From Luidia sarsii (lineage: Eukaryota; Echinodermata; Asteroidea; Paxillosida; Luidiidae), in the NCBI GenBank assembly GCA_949987565.1, contig OX465101.1, positions 21,319,624 to 21,383,623 of the forward strand: a DNA stretch of 64,000 nt. Reading direction: 5' to 3'. Below, piece after piece: positions 21,176-33,815 of the stretch (positions are counted from its first letter, which is position 1; every line of letters starts with the position of its first letter). Under the pieces are notes generated by a model. That model ran no database searches, was not told the DNA's origin, and saw nothing but the letters and a program-made list of their open reading frames with translations. The translations under genes and the position numbers were made by a program.

Positions 21176-21892
21176 ACTGCCAAAATATATGCTTCATGAT
21201 CATTTTTAGTGAAAGAGTTTTTCATCAAACCCAACCCAGAGGGATTAATTTGCAGTTTGAAACGAATGTTTTTCTAATTTTTTTGAAGTGTGGGTTCCTG
21301 ACATGACCTTACAACAGCGCCCTCACGCCCTCAAGGATTTTTTAAAGGTATAGAAAAGATGACCAATTCCGTCAATCAGCTAAGAAAAAGAAGCTTGCAC
21401 TTCAGATCCCTATATAGATGACAACAGAAAATGAGTTTGAATGCGACATTTATTGCACAGACGCTTTAATAAAGTACTGTATATTAGTTGTAAGCACGGT
21501 CTTGGGTGCAACACAAAATATTTACCTGCCTATTTAGGGTCCCAAAAATGTATTTTTGGCGGGGTCCCAGATCTCCCGGACCTCCCGGGTCGTCCCGTAT
21601 GCACGGATCTATATAGAGCTCTTAGGGCCTCGGTACAGGTCCACCGCACGTCCTTCCCTGCCCTCATCAATATAGGCCCGTAGACCCACGCGCCACGTAA
21701 GGGAGGAAACACAGCGGCCCCTAGACCATGGCCGCCGTGTCGACCAAAAGCACGTGTCCCTGTACGACGAAGACGCGAACCTGGATTTCGAGAGCAGTCC
21801 CAGCATCACTCCGACCAATCTGTATGCGCCACATACGATGTTGGTGGATGGGAGAGGTTCTTTAACGCATTTTACTACAGGATCGTGCGGAA

Positions 21893-21990
21893 AAAGGTGA
21901 ATAATGCAGCCCCCGCGATTCGAACCACGAACCTGCGTATTGCTAGCCGAGCGTTTATGCACATGGCTATATGAATTGCGTAACATTTGG
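21893..21990 (-). repeat. Possible degenerate tRNA-derived SINE
   Basis: The minus strand shows a B-box-like GTGGTTCGAATC preceded by GCTCGGCTAGCAATACGCAGG and followed by CACCTTTTT, a plausible Pol III stop. The T stem pairs at only two of five positions, so it is not a functional tRNA. Confidence 0.35.
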
Positions 21991-24111
21991 TCACATCAAA
22001 AACGTCAATAGGCCTTTTTGGATTTCGTTGTGATCGAGTAAAAACTGAATTGCATAGTACATATAGACCATAATATTGCAAATGAAACAACAAAAAATAA
22101 AAACAAAAAATTCACGTTCTTTCAATTTCGGTGATGGTACTGGGAACTGTTACTTGAATCCTTTTAATCTCTTAAAACTTTTTCAATAATAATCACCATG
22201 AAAGGTCACTTTTTCCCAACTGACTGTTATATAGGGTAACATCACTCTACGTCCGTAGTCAAATAGTTCTAACTTTTTTAGGCCGCGAATCTACCGATTT
22301 CAACAAGCTCTCATTAAACAAATATGGCAGGTACAACGTATATTTTTTGTATGATGGGTGTGTTCAATTAGCTTGCCCAGGTCTCGCCCCGGTCAGCTGC
22401 GGTTCTCTCTGACGTCATTAACTGTCCAGTCAGACTTGTTTTTGAAATTGGTCTACAAGATCAACATCAATCGCCCCAAGGCCTTTTACGTGAGGTAAAC
22501 CATTCGCGTCTGTTTTATTTGTGAAAGAGGATAAATTTGGGGTGTCAGATTTAATAAAATGGGATAACAACATTTTAAGCCAATAATTAACAAAGGGAAC
22601 ACTCAATGGGAACACTCAGCGACAACACGTTTCTCAAAGTGGCTTCTCCAGGTGACACTCTCGTGGTGCAGCCCAACAAATAGGCCTAGGTCAAAACGGC
22701 TGCTCCATGCTAATTATCATAATGTGTGTACCCCACAATTTGTTTTAATTGAAGATTCTCTTGGGCTAATTAACTGATACATTGACTGATATATATTTGA
22801 AACAACCCGGGGATAAATGTCTCAGGATTTGTGGAAATCGAAAGATCTGGGGCTTTAAAACGTTTCATGGGAGAGGAGAGTTGTGACCCGAATATATTTT
22901 GCAAATCAGTTGAAGGAAAAAATATGTACGTTTTAGAACTGATTTTTTTTTCGTGGGGGGGATTAGCAACCACTCGACCGAAGGGTAAAAAAAATATCAA
23001 CTGAGATCTCGTAAATACCTCCATAAAGATCTGAGAAACTTCCAATTTATTGGTTGTTACTCAAGTGAGATCTAAGTGAAGTGGCAACTCACTCAATAAT
23101 TATTAGTAAATCGGTGCAATGTATACATAGTACATGTAGGCCTACACATGCTGGAAGCATTATGTTTTCAATCCTCTCCCATCCATTGATATGTCCAATT
23201 CAGTGTTATTCTGCTTGACACCTTTCTACCTATTTTGTGTCATTGAGGGCGCGCATCTTGCTTGCTGCATGGGGTGCAGCCACAGAAAGACGGACAACAG
23301 CGGGCGCTAGACTGTAATTTCAGGACGCGTGAAAAACCATGGGCAAACTTGTTTGTCACGTCACACGGACGGACGTACGTACACAAACTCAGTGCAAGAT
23401 TACGTATACTGGCCCGCCATCCACGAGAAAAAAAATTACCGCAAAATTTTGATTCATTATTATTTCTAATAAAACACGCAAATACACATCTGTAATGGAG
23501 TATTTAGTCATCTCTGAAAAGGGCATCTCTTGGGCATGGTTATAGAAAGGCTACAACTAAATCGAACTCCCATAGAACTCTCGTTTTCGTGGCGAAATAT
23601 TCCACTTCAAACGTTTCACAGTTCTTGTAGCTGTACTGAAAATTATTGTTTGGAATTGCATCTCTAAGATTATTTAATTATGTTTTCTTTGCCGATTGAA
23701 GTTCTGATAATTACTAAAAAACAAACCCAAATGTGTAACCGTCCTTGCCGAATTTCTGCAAGGATTTAGGGAAGCTTCCCTCTACTTCCACAGCCAAATA
23801 GAGCCATACTTAAAGCCCGAATAAAACAAACAAATAAACTTTCAACCCGAGATTGTCTTAACTGTCACTTATTCTACGATATATCATTAATCACATGTTT
23901 GTACCCTCAACAGATCCCTTATTAGAAAAAGGTTGTGGATCCACACTTTATTATTCATGGATTGTATTAGGCCTACTGTGCTTCACCCAGAAACATCCAC
24001 GTCGGCCTATCTACACGATACTGGTGTACAAGAAGTTTGTCAATGACAACAATGAACGTAATCTTCACAAAGTCACCTTTTACTTTTGCTAAAACACACG
24101 CTTTTTATGAT

Positions 24112-24160
24112 CTGACGTTTCCATGCTAGCATGACCTTTCTCAGAGGCATTGACCTCGTT
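24112..24160 (+). repeat. Dispersed short repeat, GACGTTTC family
   Basis: TCTGACGTTTCCATGCTAGC then ATGACCTTTCTCAGAGGCA, matching the order of blocks at 4998-5060. Confidence 0.45.
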
Positions 24161-24250
24161 TTTCCATAAACATCATAATTATCGAAAAATCTGCGTCCAC
24201 GATGCTCACGTTCAATCAATCTGATGCGATTGCTCTGAAATTATCTGTCA

Positions 24251-24258
24251 TGACGTCA
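24251..24258 (+). promoter_or_regulatory. Consensus CRE (TGACGTCA) upstream of TMEM26
   Basis: Perfect palindromic cAMP-response element about 560 bp before the TMEM26 start codon. Function is an inference from position; isolated copies also occur elsewhere in the window. Confidence 0.3.
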
Positions 24259-24820
24259 TTACACCAGGCAGCCACCAGAGACGGCTGCCACCATGCAGGG
24301 AGACATTGTGTATCACAATGCATGGTGGCTACTTGAATTAATTTACCGTATACATGTACTCGGACGGACCTCTCTATTACCCACAATGCAAATGCAAGGA
24401 AAACCAAAATATATTTACGTGAGTAATAATGTAGAAGTAGGGTCAAGTTTGAATATTTACGAGACCAATTTAACCTGCGTCGTTCTTGGCAAAATAATGT
24501 TGAATGGTGTTCTGTTTATTAACTTTGTTTAATGGCATTGCTTTAGAAACAGCATCGATGTCTTTTAACAGATACCGTAGCTATCTGTTGGGTTCTGTGA
24601 TCCATGAAGGCCGCGAGTGCCCCTGAGTGCAGGCGCCACTTGATGCGGTGAATTCCCTTCTGGTCTACAGTGAGCACTGAGCGCTGACTACAGACGATCA
24701 GCAGCCACATGCTCTCCGACTTCCGTGGCAACTAGTCTACATCGACGATCAAGGGGACCCCGCTGTAATTAGGCGTGTAGGTCTTAGTTGCGGATTGTTG
24801 GCAGCGCACCGTGTTATGAG

Positions 24821-25011
24821 ATGACCATCGTGTCTAAGTCCAAGGCGATCTTTGTACGAGTGCTCTTCGGTGCGCACGGCACATTGGCCGTGCTGGCACT
24901 AGTGCACATCACCCAGTTCAAATGGTTCCTCCTGGCGGAGTGTCTGCTGGCCGTCTCACTGCTGGAGACTTTCGTCACGCTCAAGGTGAACAAGCATGCC
25001 GAATGGAAATG
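24821..25011 (+). CDS. TMEM26: TMEM26 exon 1
   Basis: Codes residues 1-63 plus two bases, from MTIVSKSKAIFVRV to NKHAEWKW, donor GTAAGA. The ATG at 24821 is the first in frame after an upstream TAG-free stretch; upstream TTG or CTG starts are not supported by homology. Confidence 0.9.
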
Positions 25012-28000
25012 GTAAGATGTCAAGCTGTCTCACGCGAGGCTGCCTTTTACTCATCGGATTTCCCTTGAATCCCCTAAACAGATAAATGAATGATCATAAC
25101 ATGGACTTTGTGACATTTGTAAGTTGAAAAGCTCGCATAGAATCTTTTCCTGAATGAGAAATATAGTTGCCCGGAAAATCGTCATTTGTCGCATTTTACG
25201 AGGAAAGTAACTTCAGTATCAGTTTAATTATGATTAATTTCTATTGGGTGGGGTGCCACGGCCACCTTAGTTGCAATTTCATGGCCGTGGATTTTCATAA
25301 AACGGACTACGCATCGACGAGAAACCATGAAAAGGTGAAGTTTAATAGCGTCGAGCGTCGAGAGTATTTGAATGATTCCTGTAGATGCTCGTTTATGAAT
25401 CTGTCTCCATTGCAAGTATGCTTCCCTTACCTGTCTGACATCATCTTCCTGCTATTCGCCATAAAAGGAAGAATGTCCCCGTTTGGTCATTATTAGTTTC
25501 TTGTACTTTTAGAAAAAAAGTGTCCTACAGTGTTTAGAAACAAGTTTCAATTGGCCTACAATGTCGTCTTTTGATATACTGAGAATTGTCTCAGTTTGTG
25601 AAATCATGGTTTGACACTTGGCCGATATTGGATACCTCAATCTCATCATTTATGCTATAAACCAACCATCAACCTAGTAGACAGCAAGCGTTGAACATTG
25701 AACATGTAGAAAGGAAACCCGATTACAGCAAGCACTCTTTACGAAATAGTGTTGTGACACACGTGACAGATTGCTGATTTAATTTAGGCCTAGGCTTTAT
25801 GCGGGCATTTGGACGAGATTGCCAACTTCTGTGTATTTATTTAGAAATCGTAATGATTAAAGGTACAAGTTGAACATGTACTCTCGGAGGAGCAAGCTGG
25901 TTTTAGAGCAGGACGCAGTACAATCGAGCAAATATCTAATGTCAGAATTCTCTGTGAGAAGTATAGAGACCATCAAATGGAAATCCACCACAACTTTATT
26001 GATTTCAAGAAAGCGTTTGACAGGGTCTGGAGAGAGGCATTGTGGTTAATTCTGAAGAAGAACAATGTCAGTCTGAATTTGTGTAACATTATTAGATCTT
26101 TGTATGAAAGAGGCAGCAGTGCTGTAGTGACTGAGAATAGTACTTTAAAATGGTTTAAGACGTCAGTAGGTGTGAGACAGGGGTGCATACTCTCACCATG
26201 TCTATTTAATGTTTTCTTAGAAGAAATTATGCAAGAAGCACTTTCAGACTTCACTGGAACAGTATCGGTAGGTGGTCGTAATATTTCAAATTTAGGATTT
26301 GCCGACGACATTGATTTAATAGCTGGTTCTAAGGATGAACTAAAGGATTTGACAGAAAGACTGGACAGCACAGCAAGAAGTTATGGCATGGAAATTAGTA
26401 GAGAGAAGAGCAAAGTAATAGTAACATCAAGAAAGAATAATGAAAATGTTGGAGAGGAGGATAATACGGATATAAAGGTGAATGGAGAAGTACTAGAGGA
26501 AGTGAGCAAGTTCCAGTATCTGGGCTCTACACTGAATGAGGATGTTACATCAAAAAATGAAATTAAGAAAAGATTGGCTATAGCTACTGGCCAATTAGCC
26601 AAATTGAATAAATTATGGAGTAGCCGTAATATCTTGCTACCAACCAAGTTTAAATTAATGCATTCATTAATAACATCAATAGCATTATACGGATGTGAAG
26701 CTTGGACGTATAGTGTTCTCCTGGAAAAGAGAATAGAGGCTTTTGAAATGCGATGCTACAGAAGATTGTTAGGCATAAGTTGGAAAGACCACCGAACAAT
26801 GAGTCTGTAAGGAGTGAAATTCGTAAAAAAGTTGGAGAATTTGAGCCACTACTAAAAGTAGCACAGAAGAGGAAGTTGCGATGGTTTGGACATGTAAGCA
26901 GAAGACCTGGAACATTGGCGCATGATGTCATGCATGGAATGGTTAATGGAAGTAGGAGAAGAGGCAGACCTAGAGCGAACTGGAGTGGAGATGTTGGAAA
27001 ATGGACTGCACAAACAGTGGTGGAATGCGTGAGGGCAGCTCAAGATAGAAAGAATTGGAGGAAGACACTCAACACTGTGCCCCAACGGCTTTTAGCTACG
27101 GGAGTGACCTGACCTGAATGACTGTGCATGTACAAAACAGTACAAAAATATTGAAGCATTCAGACTGGTACCGTCCCCATGGACGTCAACATGCAAGCGG
27201 GACGGGAACATGCCCCCCCCCAAGTGTGTGGATCATATCATTTGCCCCACCCCACTCCCGCACACATTTTTTGGGATCAAAATGTTTGACAGGAAAGCAC
27301 CCTTTTCTCATAATTAATTGAATGTTTAACAGCACGGAGAAAGCAAATAGAGAAAAACAATAATAGGCAACTGTATAAACTGCAGTGTACAAGACACGTA
27401 CATTTTCGTACTCACGAAGACCCTTTGAAGTAGATGTAACAGACCTAAATGCAAAAAGCTCCCTATTGTGGTTCCCACCCGCTAGCTCTCTCCGCAAGCT
27501 GGGCTTGGTCACAATCCCTCGCAAATGCAACCCTGCACTTTTCAGAACCGGTTGACGCCATTGACCGTCACTGGTCTAGTAAAAAATGAAGCAAATATCA
27601 CCTGGTTATTCCCGTCAATTCCAGTACCACAGCATGGCGCTGCACAGTGGCCATATACGTCAATTGCACGTTTCAGCAACATTTTTGCATGTTACCTTGC
27701 ATGTCTACTATAAGAATCCTTTTTTGTGTACACGTACTTACTCATAGGTTATATATCGGTTAATGTTTCCTAGCGAATAAATGCCTGCATTCATTTTAAA
27801 GATTTTTGGTTAAGTATTTCAAACTGGGTTTACGCGCCTTCTCAGAATTATTGAAATAATTATACGTAAATATTCACATCACATTCACGTAACCTGATAA
27901 ATTGTTGGCAGGGCGTATGGATTCTTTATTCTAGTTCAAGAGATGAAATAAATAGCTTCACATTGATTTCAATAAAGTTGATTACCCTGCGGTTTGCATG

Positions 28001-31000
28001 CAGGAAAGGGCCCGTATAGCGTCCAAAACAAGATTCCATTCATTTTGTTCGGTTTGCTAAGCAGATAATACGTCTATAACTTCTCTTAATTGAACATACT
28101 ATGAAAGCCTGGCTGGGATTTGGGGCAGGCCTCTAGTTTGACGTATCAACAGTTCGAGGAACAAAGTGGATGCAGCGGCTTTTGTTAAAGATCAGCCAAA
28201 TGTTCCCAAAATGCAACAAGGAGAGTTTGCAAAACGTACACTACAACGTTCCCGGGGTATGTCGTGTGGACCCGTTAGATTATGTTTGGTTTCGTTTGCT
28301 CTGCTCTGCTCTGCATGCTCGTCTTTGTTCTGCTCCGTTCTGTTCTATCTCGGCTTAATTTGAACCAATCTCTGCCATGGAGGTAATATTCTTTTAACGT
28401 CTTTTAACCAAACACCAACAAATGTATGGTGATTTACGTGGAAAACTCAACGATAAGTCAGTGTTTCGTACAGGATCGATATCGTTCGAGTTACTCAGCT
28501 CTCCTCGGAGCATTATGCAAGGGGAGGGCTCTCATTGTGCAAACCTTCATAATTCACTTCTGAATGACCAAGCCTGTGTTCTTTCCACTTATTATTGATG
28601 CCAACATGTGTTTTTAGGGGGGCTTGATTGGATATATATTGTTTACACTGGTAATGATGCTGGTACAATACGTCAACATTATCTATAGCACAGTGTCTCA
28701 ACTTGCATATGGGCCACGGTTACCCATATGGTCGTCGGTGATGCGAGACTATTTTAATTTCGATGGCTGCTTTTGATGGCCATCCACGGAATTTGCCCGT
28801 GTCATTTCTCCTCATTACTTGTCCTCGGCGGATCGACTGACACCTTCGTATTATCTGACTGAACAACAGGGGGTGGCCCTAATAGGGTTCAGTTGGCCGG
28901 GCCTCCTTGCTAGGGGGTCGTAGTAGGAGGCGAATTCTTGTGGGTCACGCACAATTCCAAAACCAATACTTGTCGTCAATACCCCCTCATCGCCCAGACC
29001 AAGACTGACAGAAAAATAAAGATTATTGTATATTTACATTGGCAAGGACGTCCTTCGTCATACCATCGAAATATAATACACCACCGTAGGTAGCGTTTTC
29101 AACAAAGCAAACGCTTGATCTGAAAACCAGAAGAGATTCAATGAACACTGTCATATCATGGTGCTATCATATGACTGATATAGACGATCTATTTCTTACA
29201 GAATAAAAGAAAATATATTTAATATACGTACAGCAATAGTTTTGTCCCAAAATTAAAGAAATTCCGAAGGTATAGGCTGGAGTTCGTCGAGTATCTTAGA
29301 GAATTCATTGCCACCTTAAAACAGAAGAGATCTGATGTATACCGAACGCGTATTTTCATGATGAAATAATGAAATATAATTAACACTGATGGCAAGGTGA
29401 CATTTTATTGAATATTTTAACAAAATTCAAAGTAATGAAATTCGGTTGGGTTCTGAAGGGGCATCGAGAGAGAATAGAAGCTCACTACAAATGCTTGTGA
29501 CATAAATAAAGAATAATTGGTTGCTCCCTACAGGTTCCTACCAAGTGTGTTCCTCTATCTGCTGTGGATAGTGCCTCCCATTATCCTCTTAGAATCATAC
29601 GCCATGGACTATCGTCTGTACAGGCTCAGTCAGTCAGACAACGACCGATGTCCAGTCGAATTTTTGGACGCCTGCATGGGTCCAAACGGCACGGCCATCT
29701 ACTTGGACGAGGACGACCAAGAGCAATCCAACGGCGTCCTCACTCAGGTAGACTAATCACCCTTTCCAGGCGTTCCAAAATCACACCGAACAAATTGTGG
29801 TCAAAAAAATCAAGGACTGACCAATTTTAGATTCAAGAACAGTTGGAATCACTCCGGTGTGCTTTGTATGAAACCCATGCCACCCAGTCTGGCTATAATT
29901 ATGGCTTTAGTCTGGTTGCCTGAAAGCAAAGATAGATCAGGTCGACCTTGAGTCTTTTCTGACAGGATTTGCGTAAATCGGAATTTGAACCTGAGTCTGA
30001 ATCTGACACGCCTACAGGTAAAAGTACATCACTCATACGATGGATCACAGAAATCGGAAGGAAAGACTTAGGCTATCCAACTTGTATTATGTTTGATAAC
30101 AAAGCATTGGGCTTTCCACGTCGATTTTCCCATCAAAAGCGAATAGGGGAGGTTTTTGAAGAAATTTGAGATACAATTGCTTATGGTAGACCCAAGGTCC
30201 TATAATATTACACGTTATACGGGATTCCATCGTGAGGAGAATTAGAACTGTCTTTTCGTTAAAGAAAGATGATGTAGGTTCACTATTGCTATCGAATTTT
30301 ACTACGATTTGGTATCCAAAAGATAATATGCGTACATTACCCTCCGGGACAGTTTTAATAAAACAGAGAACCGCGACTGTGAAAATATATAGATCTCGTT
30401 GAGTCGGAATACTATAAAACATGGTAACTTGGGCATCCTTGGAAACTTTGCCCCTGAGATGGCACTCATTTGAAGGTAATTAAATGAGTGCTCTTCATGT
30501 GCTCATTTGGGGGTAATTTGCAATCTTCAGAAGCTATCTTTTCAATAAATGTTTTATTTGAAGATCCGAATCGGAGAGTAAGAACAAAAATGTAAGAACA
30601 AAATTAACAGGGGCAGATAGCAATTAGTAATAATATGAGAAAACCTTACCCCATATTAGTAGTCACGATACTTGCCTTAAGCCAATGAGGTCATTTCAGG
30701 TTTCCACCCCTTTTTCAAAATTCCTTTTGACCTTTTTTGGCAGACCACGTACGATCTTGCTCGACACTATGCGCTGATTTTTCAGCAGACGATGATGCTC
30801 GTTCTCATCGGTGGTCGCTGGCTGGGGCCAAAGGGCGCCCTCACGCGTGACCAACTCTCCCAGCTCTTGCTGGCCCTGACCGGCATGGCGGCCGACATGC
30901 TGGAGTTTGTCACGGAAACGGTCAAACTTGAGGAGACGGCCTGCCACTACCTCCTCATCTACATCATCATGGGCCTATGGGCCTGGAGCCTGCTTCAGTT

Positions 31001-31379
31001 CACGTTGGGACTGACAGCCACCAAGCAAAAGAAGTCCCGCGTGGTCCAGGCGCCGCCCTCTCTCAACCCAATCACGGGTATTGCAGCGTGTTGCGAGACG
31101 GAGATGTGGGCCCTCCTTGTCAGTGTCATCATGCAGGATGGACCCTATCTTACCATGAGGCTTTATATTATGTTCACCGTCCAGAATTTCGGACAGACCA
31201 TGATATTCTTTACGGCCAAGAACGGCATCCTTTTCCTACTGCAGGTGTACCGGCTGTACGTAGTGATAGCAGAGAGGAGGGCTGGGAAACACGGGCCAGA
31301 GAAAGGTGACGAGGACAGCGGGGTGGTCTTCAAGATCGGTGAAGCAAGAACGCCTACAAACCCCCTGAATGATTTCTAG
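24821..31379 (+). CDS. TMEM26: TMEM26 orthologue, complete three-exon gene
   Basis: TMEM26 is a multi-pass membrane protein of unknown molecular function, known mainly as a surface marker of beige adipocytes in mammals. Exons 24821-25011, 29534-29747 and 30744-31379 join in frame to 346 residues (human 368). Hydrophobic segments are visible at LFGAHGTLAVLALV, WFLLAECLLAVSLLE, FLYLLWIVPPIILLES, MMLVLIGGRW, LLIYIIMGLWAWSLLQF, MWALLVSVIM and GILFLLQVYRLYVVIA. Diagnostic conserved strings are LTRDQLSQLLL, GMAADMLEF, QDGPYLTMRL and FFTAKN. The TGG Trp codon split across exons 1 and 2 recreates the family's KWF. Intron 1 (4.5 kb) hosts a retrotransposon. The linker encoded by the end of exon 2 is shorter than in vertebrates. 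Confidence 0.94.
25012..25854. other. TMEM26 intron 1, left part
   Basis: No coding exon or repeat that I recognise before the retrotransposon. Confidence 0.4.
25855..27112 (+). pseudogene. 5'-truncated non-LTR retrotransposon, reverse transcriptase
   Basis: An open frame from about 25855 contains EEQAGFRAGRSTIEQ, NFIDFKKAFDRVW, GVRQGCILSPCLFN, the catalytic FADDIDLI box and SKFQYLGSTLNED, then the thumb region with LYGCEAWTYS. The frame ends at 26810, and a second frame continues with ESVRSEIRKKVGEFEP, RKLRWFGHVSRR and GRRRGRPRANW to a stop at 27110-27112. The homology passes from one frame to the other at about 26799, which suggests a single lost base. The endonuclease and 5' region are missing, as usual for LINE copies truncated on insertion. 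The clade (RTE/jockey-like group) is not resolved here. It is in TMEM26 intron 1 on the gene's own strand. Confidence 0.9.
27113..29533. other. TMEM26 intron 1, right part
   Basis: No exon seen. 28293-28350 is a degenerate TCTGC pentamer run, complementary in type to the GCAGA pentamers in NUDT22 intron 3. Confidence 0.4.
29534..29747 (+). CDS. TMEM26: TMEM26 exon 2
   Basis: 214 nt after acceptor CCCTACAG, donor GTAGAC, phase 0. It codes the third membrane segment and an acidic linker (YLDEDDQEQSNGVLTQ). Confidence 0.9.
30744..31379 (+). CDS. TMEM26: TMEM26 exon 3 (stop)
   Basis: 636 nt after acceptor TTTTTTGGCAG. It codes the conserved C-terminal 211 residues with the remaining membrane helices and a Lys/Glu/Asp-rich tail, ending TAG at 31377-31379. 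Confidence 0.94.
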   Translation, partial: TTYDLARHYALIFQQTMMLVLIGGRWLGPKGALTRDQLSQLLLALTGMAADMLEFVTETVKLEETACHYLLIYIIMGLWAWSLLQFTLGLTATKQKKSRVVQAPPSLNPITGIAACCETEMWALLVSVIMQDGPYLTMRLYIMFTVQNFGQTMIFFTAKNGILFLLQVYRLYVVIAERRAGKHGPEKGDEDSGVVFKIGEARTPTNPLNDF

Positions 31380-31394
31380 AAGCCACAGGCAATT

Positions 31395-31500
31395 CACTTC
31401 CACTGGTGGTGGTGGTGATGTGGTGCATGGTGGTGGTGGTGGTAGTGTTAGCTGCGGTTACATAATGGTGGTGGTGGATATCTTTGGTGGCATGTTGCTG
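31395..31500 (+). repeat. (GGT)n-rich microsatellite
   Basis: Runs of GGTGGTGGT in the presumed TMEM26 3' UTR, with further TGGTGG/GATGGT runs to about 31860. Confidence 0.7.
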
Positions 31501-31606
31501 GAAAAGTGAGGTTGACGATATTATCGAATGAAGTTTATTAGGTGCTACACTGGGTTAAGGCGAATGGTGAGAAGAGTGGCAATTAGTCAATGATACGGAT
31601 GTTGCG

Positions 31607-31612
31607 AATAAA
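31607..31612 (+). promoter_or_regulatory. Candidate TMEM26 poly(A) signal
   Basis: AATAAA 228 nt after the TMEM26 stop codon. Confidence 0.4.
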
Positions 31613-31869
31613 GGGAAATGTATACACTTTTATAGTATATAGTAATTTGAATGGTGCAATCAATACGTACTGATGATGATGGCCCGAGAGTCGGATATTG
31701 TCATATTCAGTGATGAGGACAGTAGATGGTGATGGTGATTGATATAGGCTAAGGAATGGTGGTAGTGGTGAGAATGGTGGCTGGCCTTCTGGTGATATGG
31801 AGGTGAGGAAGCTGTTGGCTGTGATAGTGAGTTGACGAGGAAAGATGGTGGTGAAATTTGGTTGGCGGT

Positions 31870-32890
31870 AATGGTATACAGGAACGTATTGTGAAAAAGA
31901 AATTACGCATGCGAAAGTCATTAATATCGTGTATCTGCACTATCATATACTGCACAGTACAGGAGCAATGACTCATGCACAATCATAGTTAGGGCAAAGA
32001 TCTTTTATATTGGATTTAGACGTAGCAAATAATAGGATAAAGAATACACTTAGCATCTTGAAAATATTACTGGAGAAACGAACCACTCGGAAAGTGAGTG
32101 TACTATTACAGAGGTTTCGTTGCGCATGGTTAGTGCGTAGGGTATAAATTATTTCGTGACGTATCATCAAGAACTAGACGTACAGGTACTCCACAAACCT
32201 TGCTCTATGAACCTTCACTAATGATACCAATGTGTTTGTTGGCCTTCACGTTTGTTATGTCGTCACATACTGCAAAATGCCGTAGTATTCTAAGGTCTTG
32301 CTAATGACTCACTTTCGTTATTTTGATAGTTCCGACAGCCTTCACTTGGTCCCGCAGAGAATGCTCGATTCACCAAAATGTCTCTGCGGGGCCTCCATAG
32401 TCTATAATTTCTTTTAGGGATATTATTCCTAGGAAAGTGTTATGTTATGAGTTTCATTTTAAATGACTGTATCGTAAACCGCGTGCAGCGAAACCTCATA
32501 ATTATATCTTTTCCTCTTTCACAATGAATTTGGTAGGAATGCACACAGCACTTTGTATAAATATTTGAATGTGTTCCCACCAGCGTAACTTTGAAGTTTG
32601 TGCTCATTATTATTATATCATCAGTAGGTCTATTATCATTTCGTCTGTATTAGCGTAACTCTTTAATTTTCCAAGATCATAATTTGGGGCAAGATATGCC
32701 GGGCCTTTGCGCTCTGAGCTGAACTCGCATTTGCCCCGTGCATCTCTACTGGGATTTCAATTATTATGTTCTTATTGGAAGTAAACCAATGAGCACTGCC
32801 ATTTCGCATCGGAGTGGCAGTTAGGATACACCACACCAAAATAGAACAAGAAAGCTGCGACGCGGAAACATATTTCAAATGGAGTTGGTT
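31870..32890. other. Intergenic sequence
   Basis: AT-rich, nothing supportable seen between the TMEM26 3' end and the minisatellite. Confidence 0.4.
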
Positions 32891-32899
32891 GATGTCAAT

Positions 32900-33815
32900 C
32901 AACAGATACACCCTAAAACAGATTGGTTGAAAAAACTACCAATCTAGTTGGTTGACGTCATATTGGTTGTTTTGTACCAATGTATTGGTTAATTAGTGAC
33001 CAATACGTTGGTTGCACAGTAACCAATCCTATTGTTTGAGCTATAAACCAATCTATTAACCAATTTATTGGTCAACGGTGACCAATACGTTGGTTGCTCA
33101 GTAACCAGTCCCATTGTTTGAGCTATAAACCAATCAATTAACAAATTCATTGGTTAACTTTGACCAATATGTTGGTTACCCAGTAACCAATCCCATTGTT
33201 TGAGCTATAAGCCAATCTATTAACCAATTCATTGGTTAACTTTGACCAATATGTTGGTTACCCAGTAACCAATCCCATTGTTTGAGCTATAAACCAATCT
33301 ATTAACCAATTCATTGGTTAACTTTGACCAATATGTTGGTTACCCAGTAACCAATCCCATTGTTTGAGCTATAAACCAATCTATTAACCAATTCATTGGT
33401 TAACTTTGACCAATATGTTGGTTACCCAGTAACCAATCCCATTGTTTGAGCTATAAGCCAATCTATCAACCAATTCATTGGTTAACTTTGACCAATATGT
33501 TGGTTAATTACCCAGTAACCAATCCCATTGTTTGAGCTATAAACCAATCTATTAACCAATTCATTGGTTAACTTTGACCAATATGTTGGTTACCCAGTAA
33601 CCAATCCCATTGTTTGAGCTATAAACCAATCTATTAACCAATTCATTTGTTAACTTTGACCAATATTTTGGTTACCCAGTAACCAATCCCATTGTTTGAG
33701 CTATAAACCAATCTATTAACCAATTCATTGGTTAACTTTGACCAATATGTTGGTTACCCAGTAACCAATCCCATTGTTTGAGAGCTAAACCAATCTATTC
33801 ATTGGTTAACGGAAG
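32900..33815. repeat. 82-bp CCAAT/ATTGG minisatellite, ten units
   Basis: The marker CCCATTGTTTGAGCTATA recurs (first copy as CCTATTG) at 33028, 33110, 33192, 33274, 33356, 33438, 33524, 33606, 33688 and 33770: a period of exactly 82 except one 86 caused by an inserted ATTA. Each unit holds about eight CCAAT or ATTGG boxes in alternating orientation roughly 10-20 bp apart. It is not a CRISPR: units are contiguous with no unique spacers. Confidence 0.95.

Larger units (their letters stand above)
21176..24250. other. Intergenic sequence upstream of TMEM26
   Basis: No exon recognised. Contains a degenerate tRNA-like segment (21893-21990), a full CRE word TGACGTCA at 22410 and generic low-complexity sequence. 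Confidence 0.4.

Noticed and set aside
29966..30017. Constitutive TMEM26 exon
   Set aside because: 52 nt would break the frame between exons 2 and 3, which join correctly without it. Kept only as a possible cassette exon.
32900..33815. CRISPR-like regular array
   Set aside because: Units of 82 bp are contiguous with no unique spacers, and the host is an animal genome.
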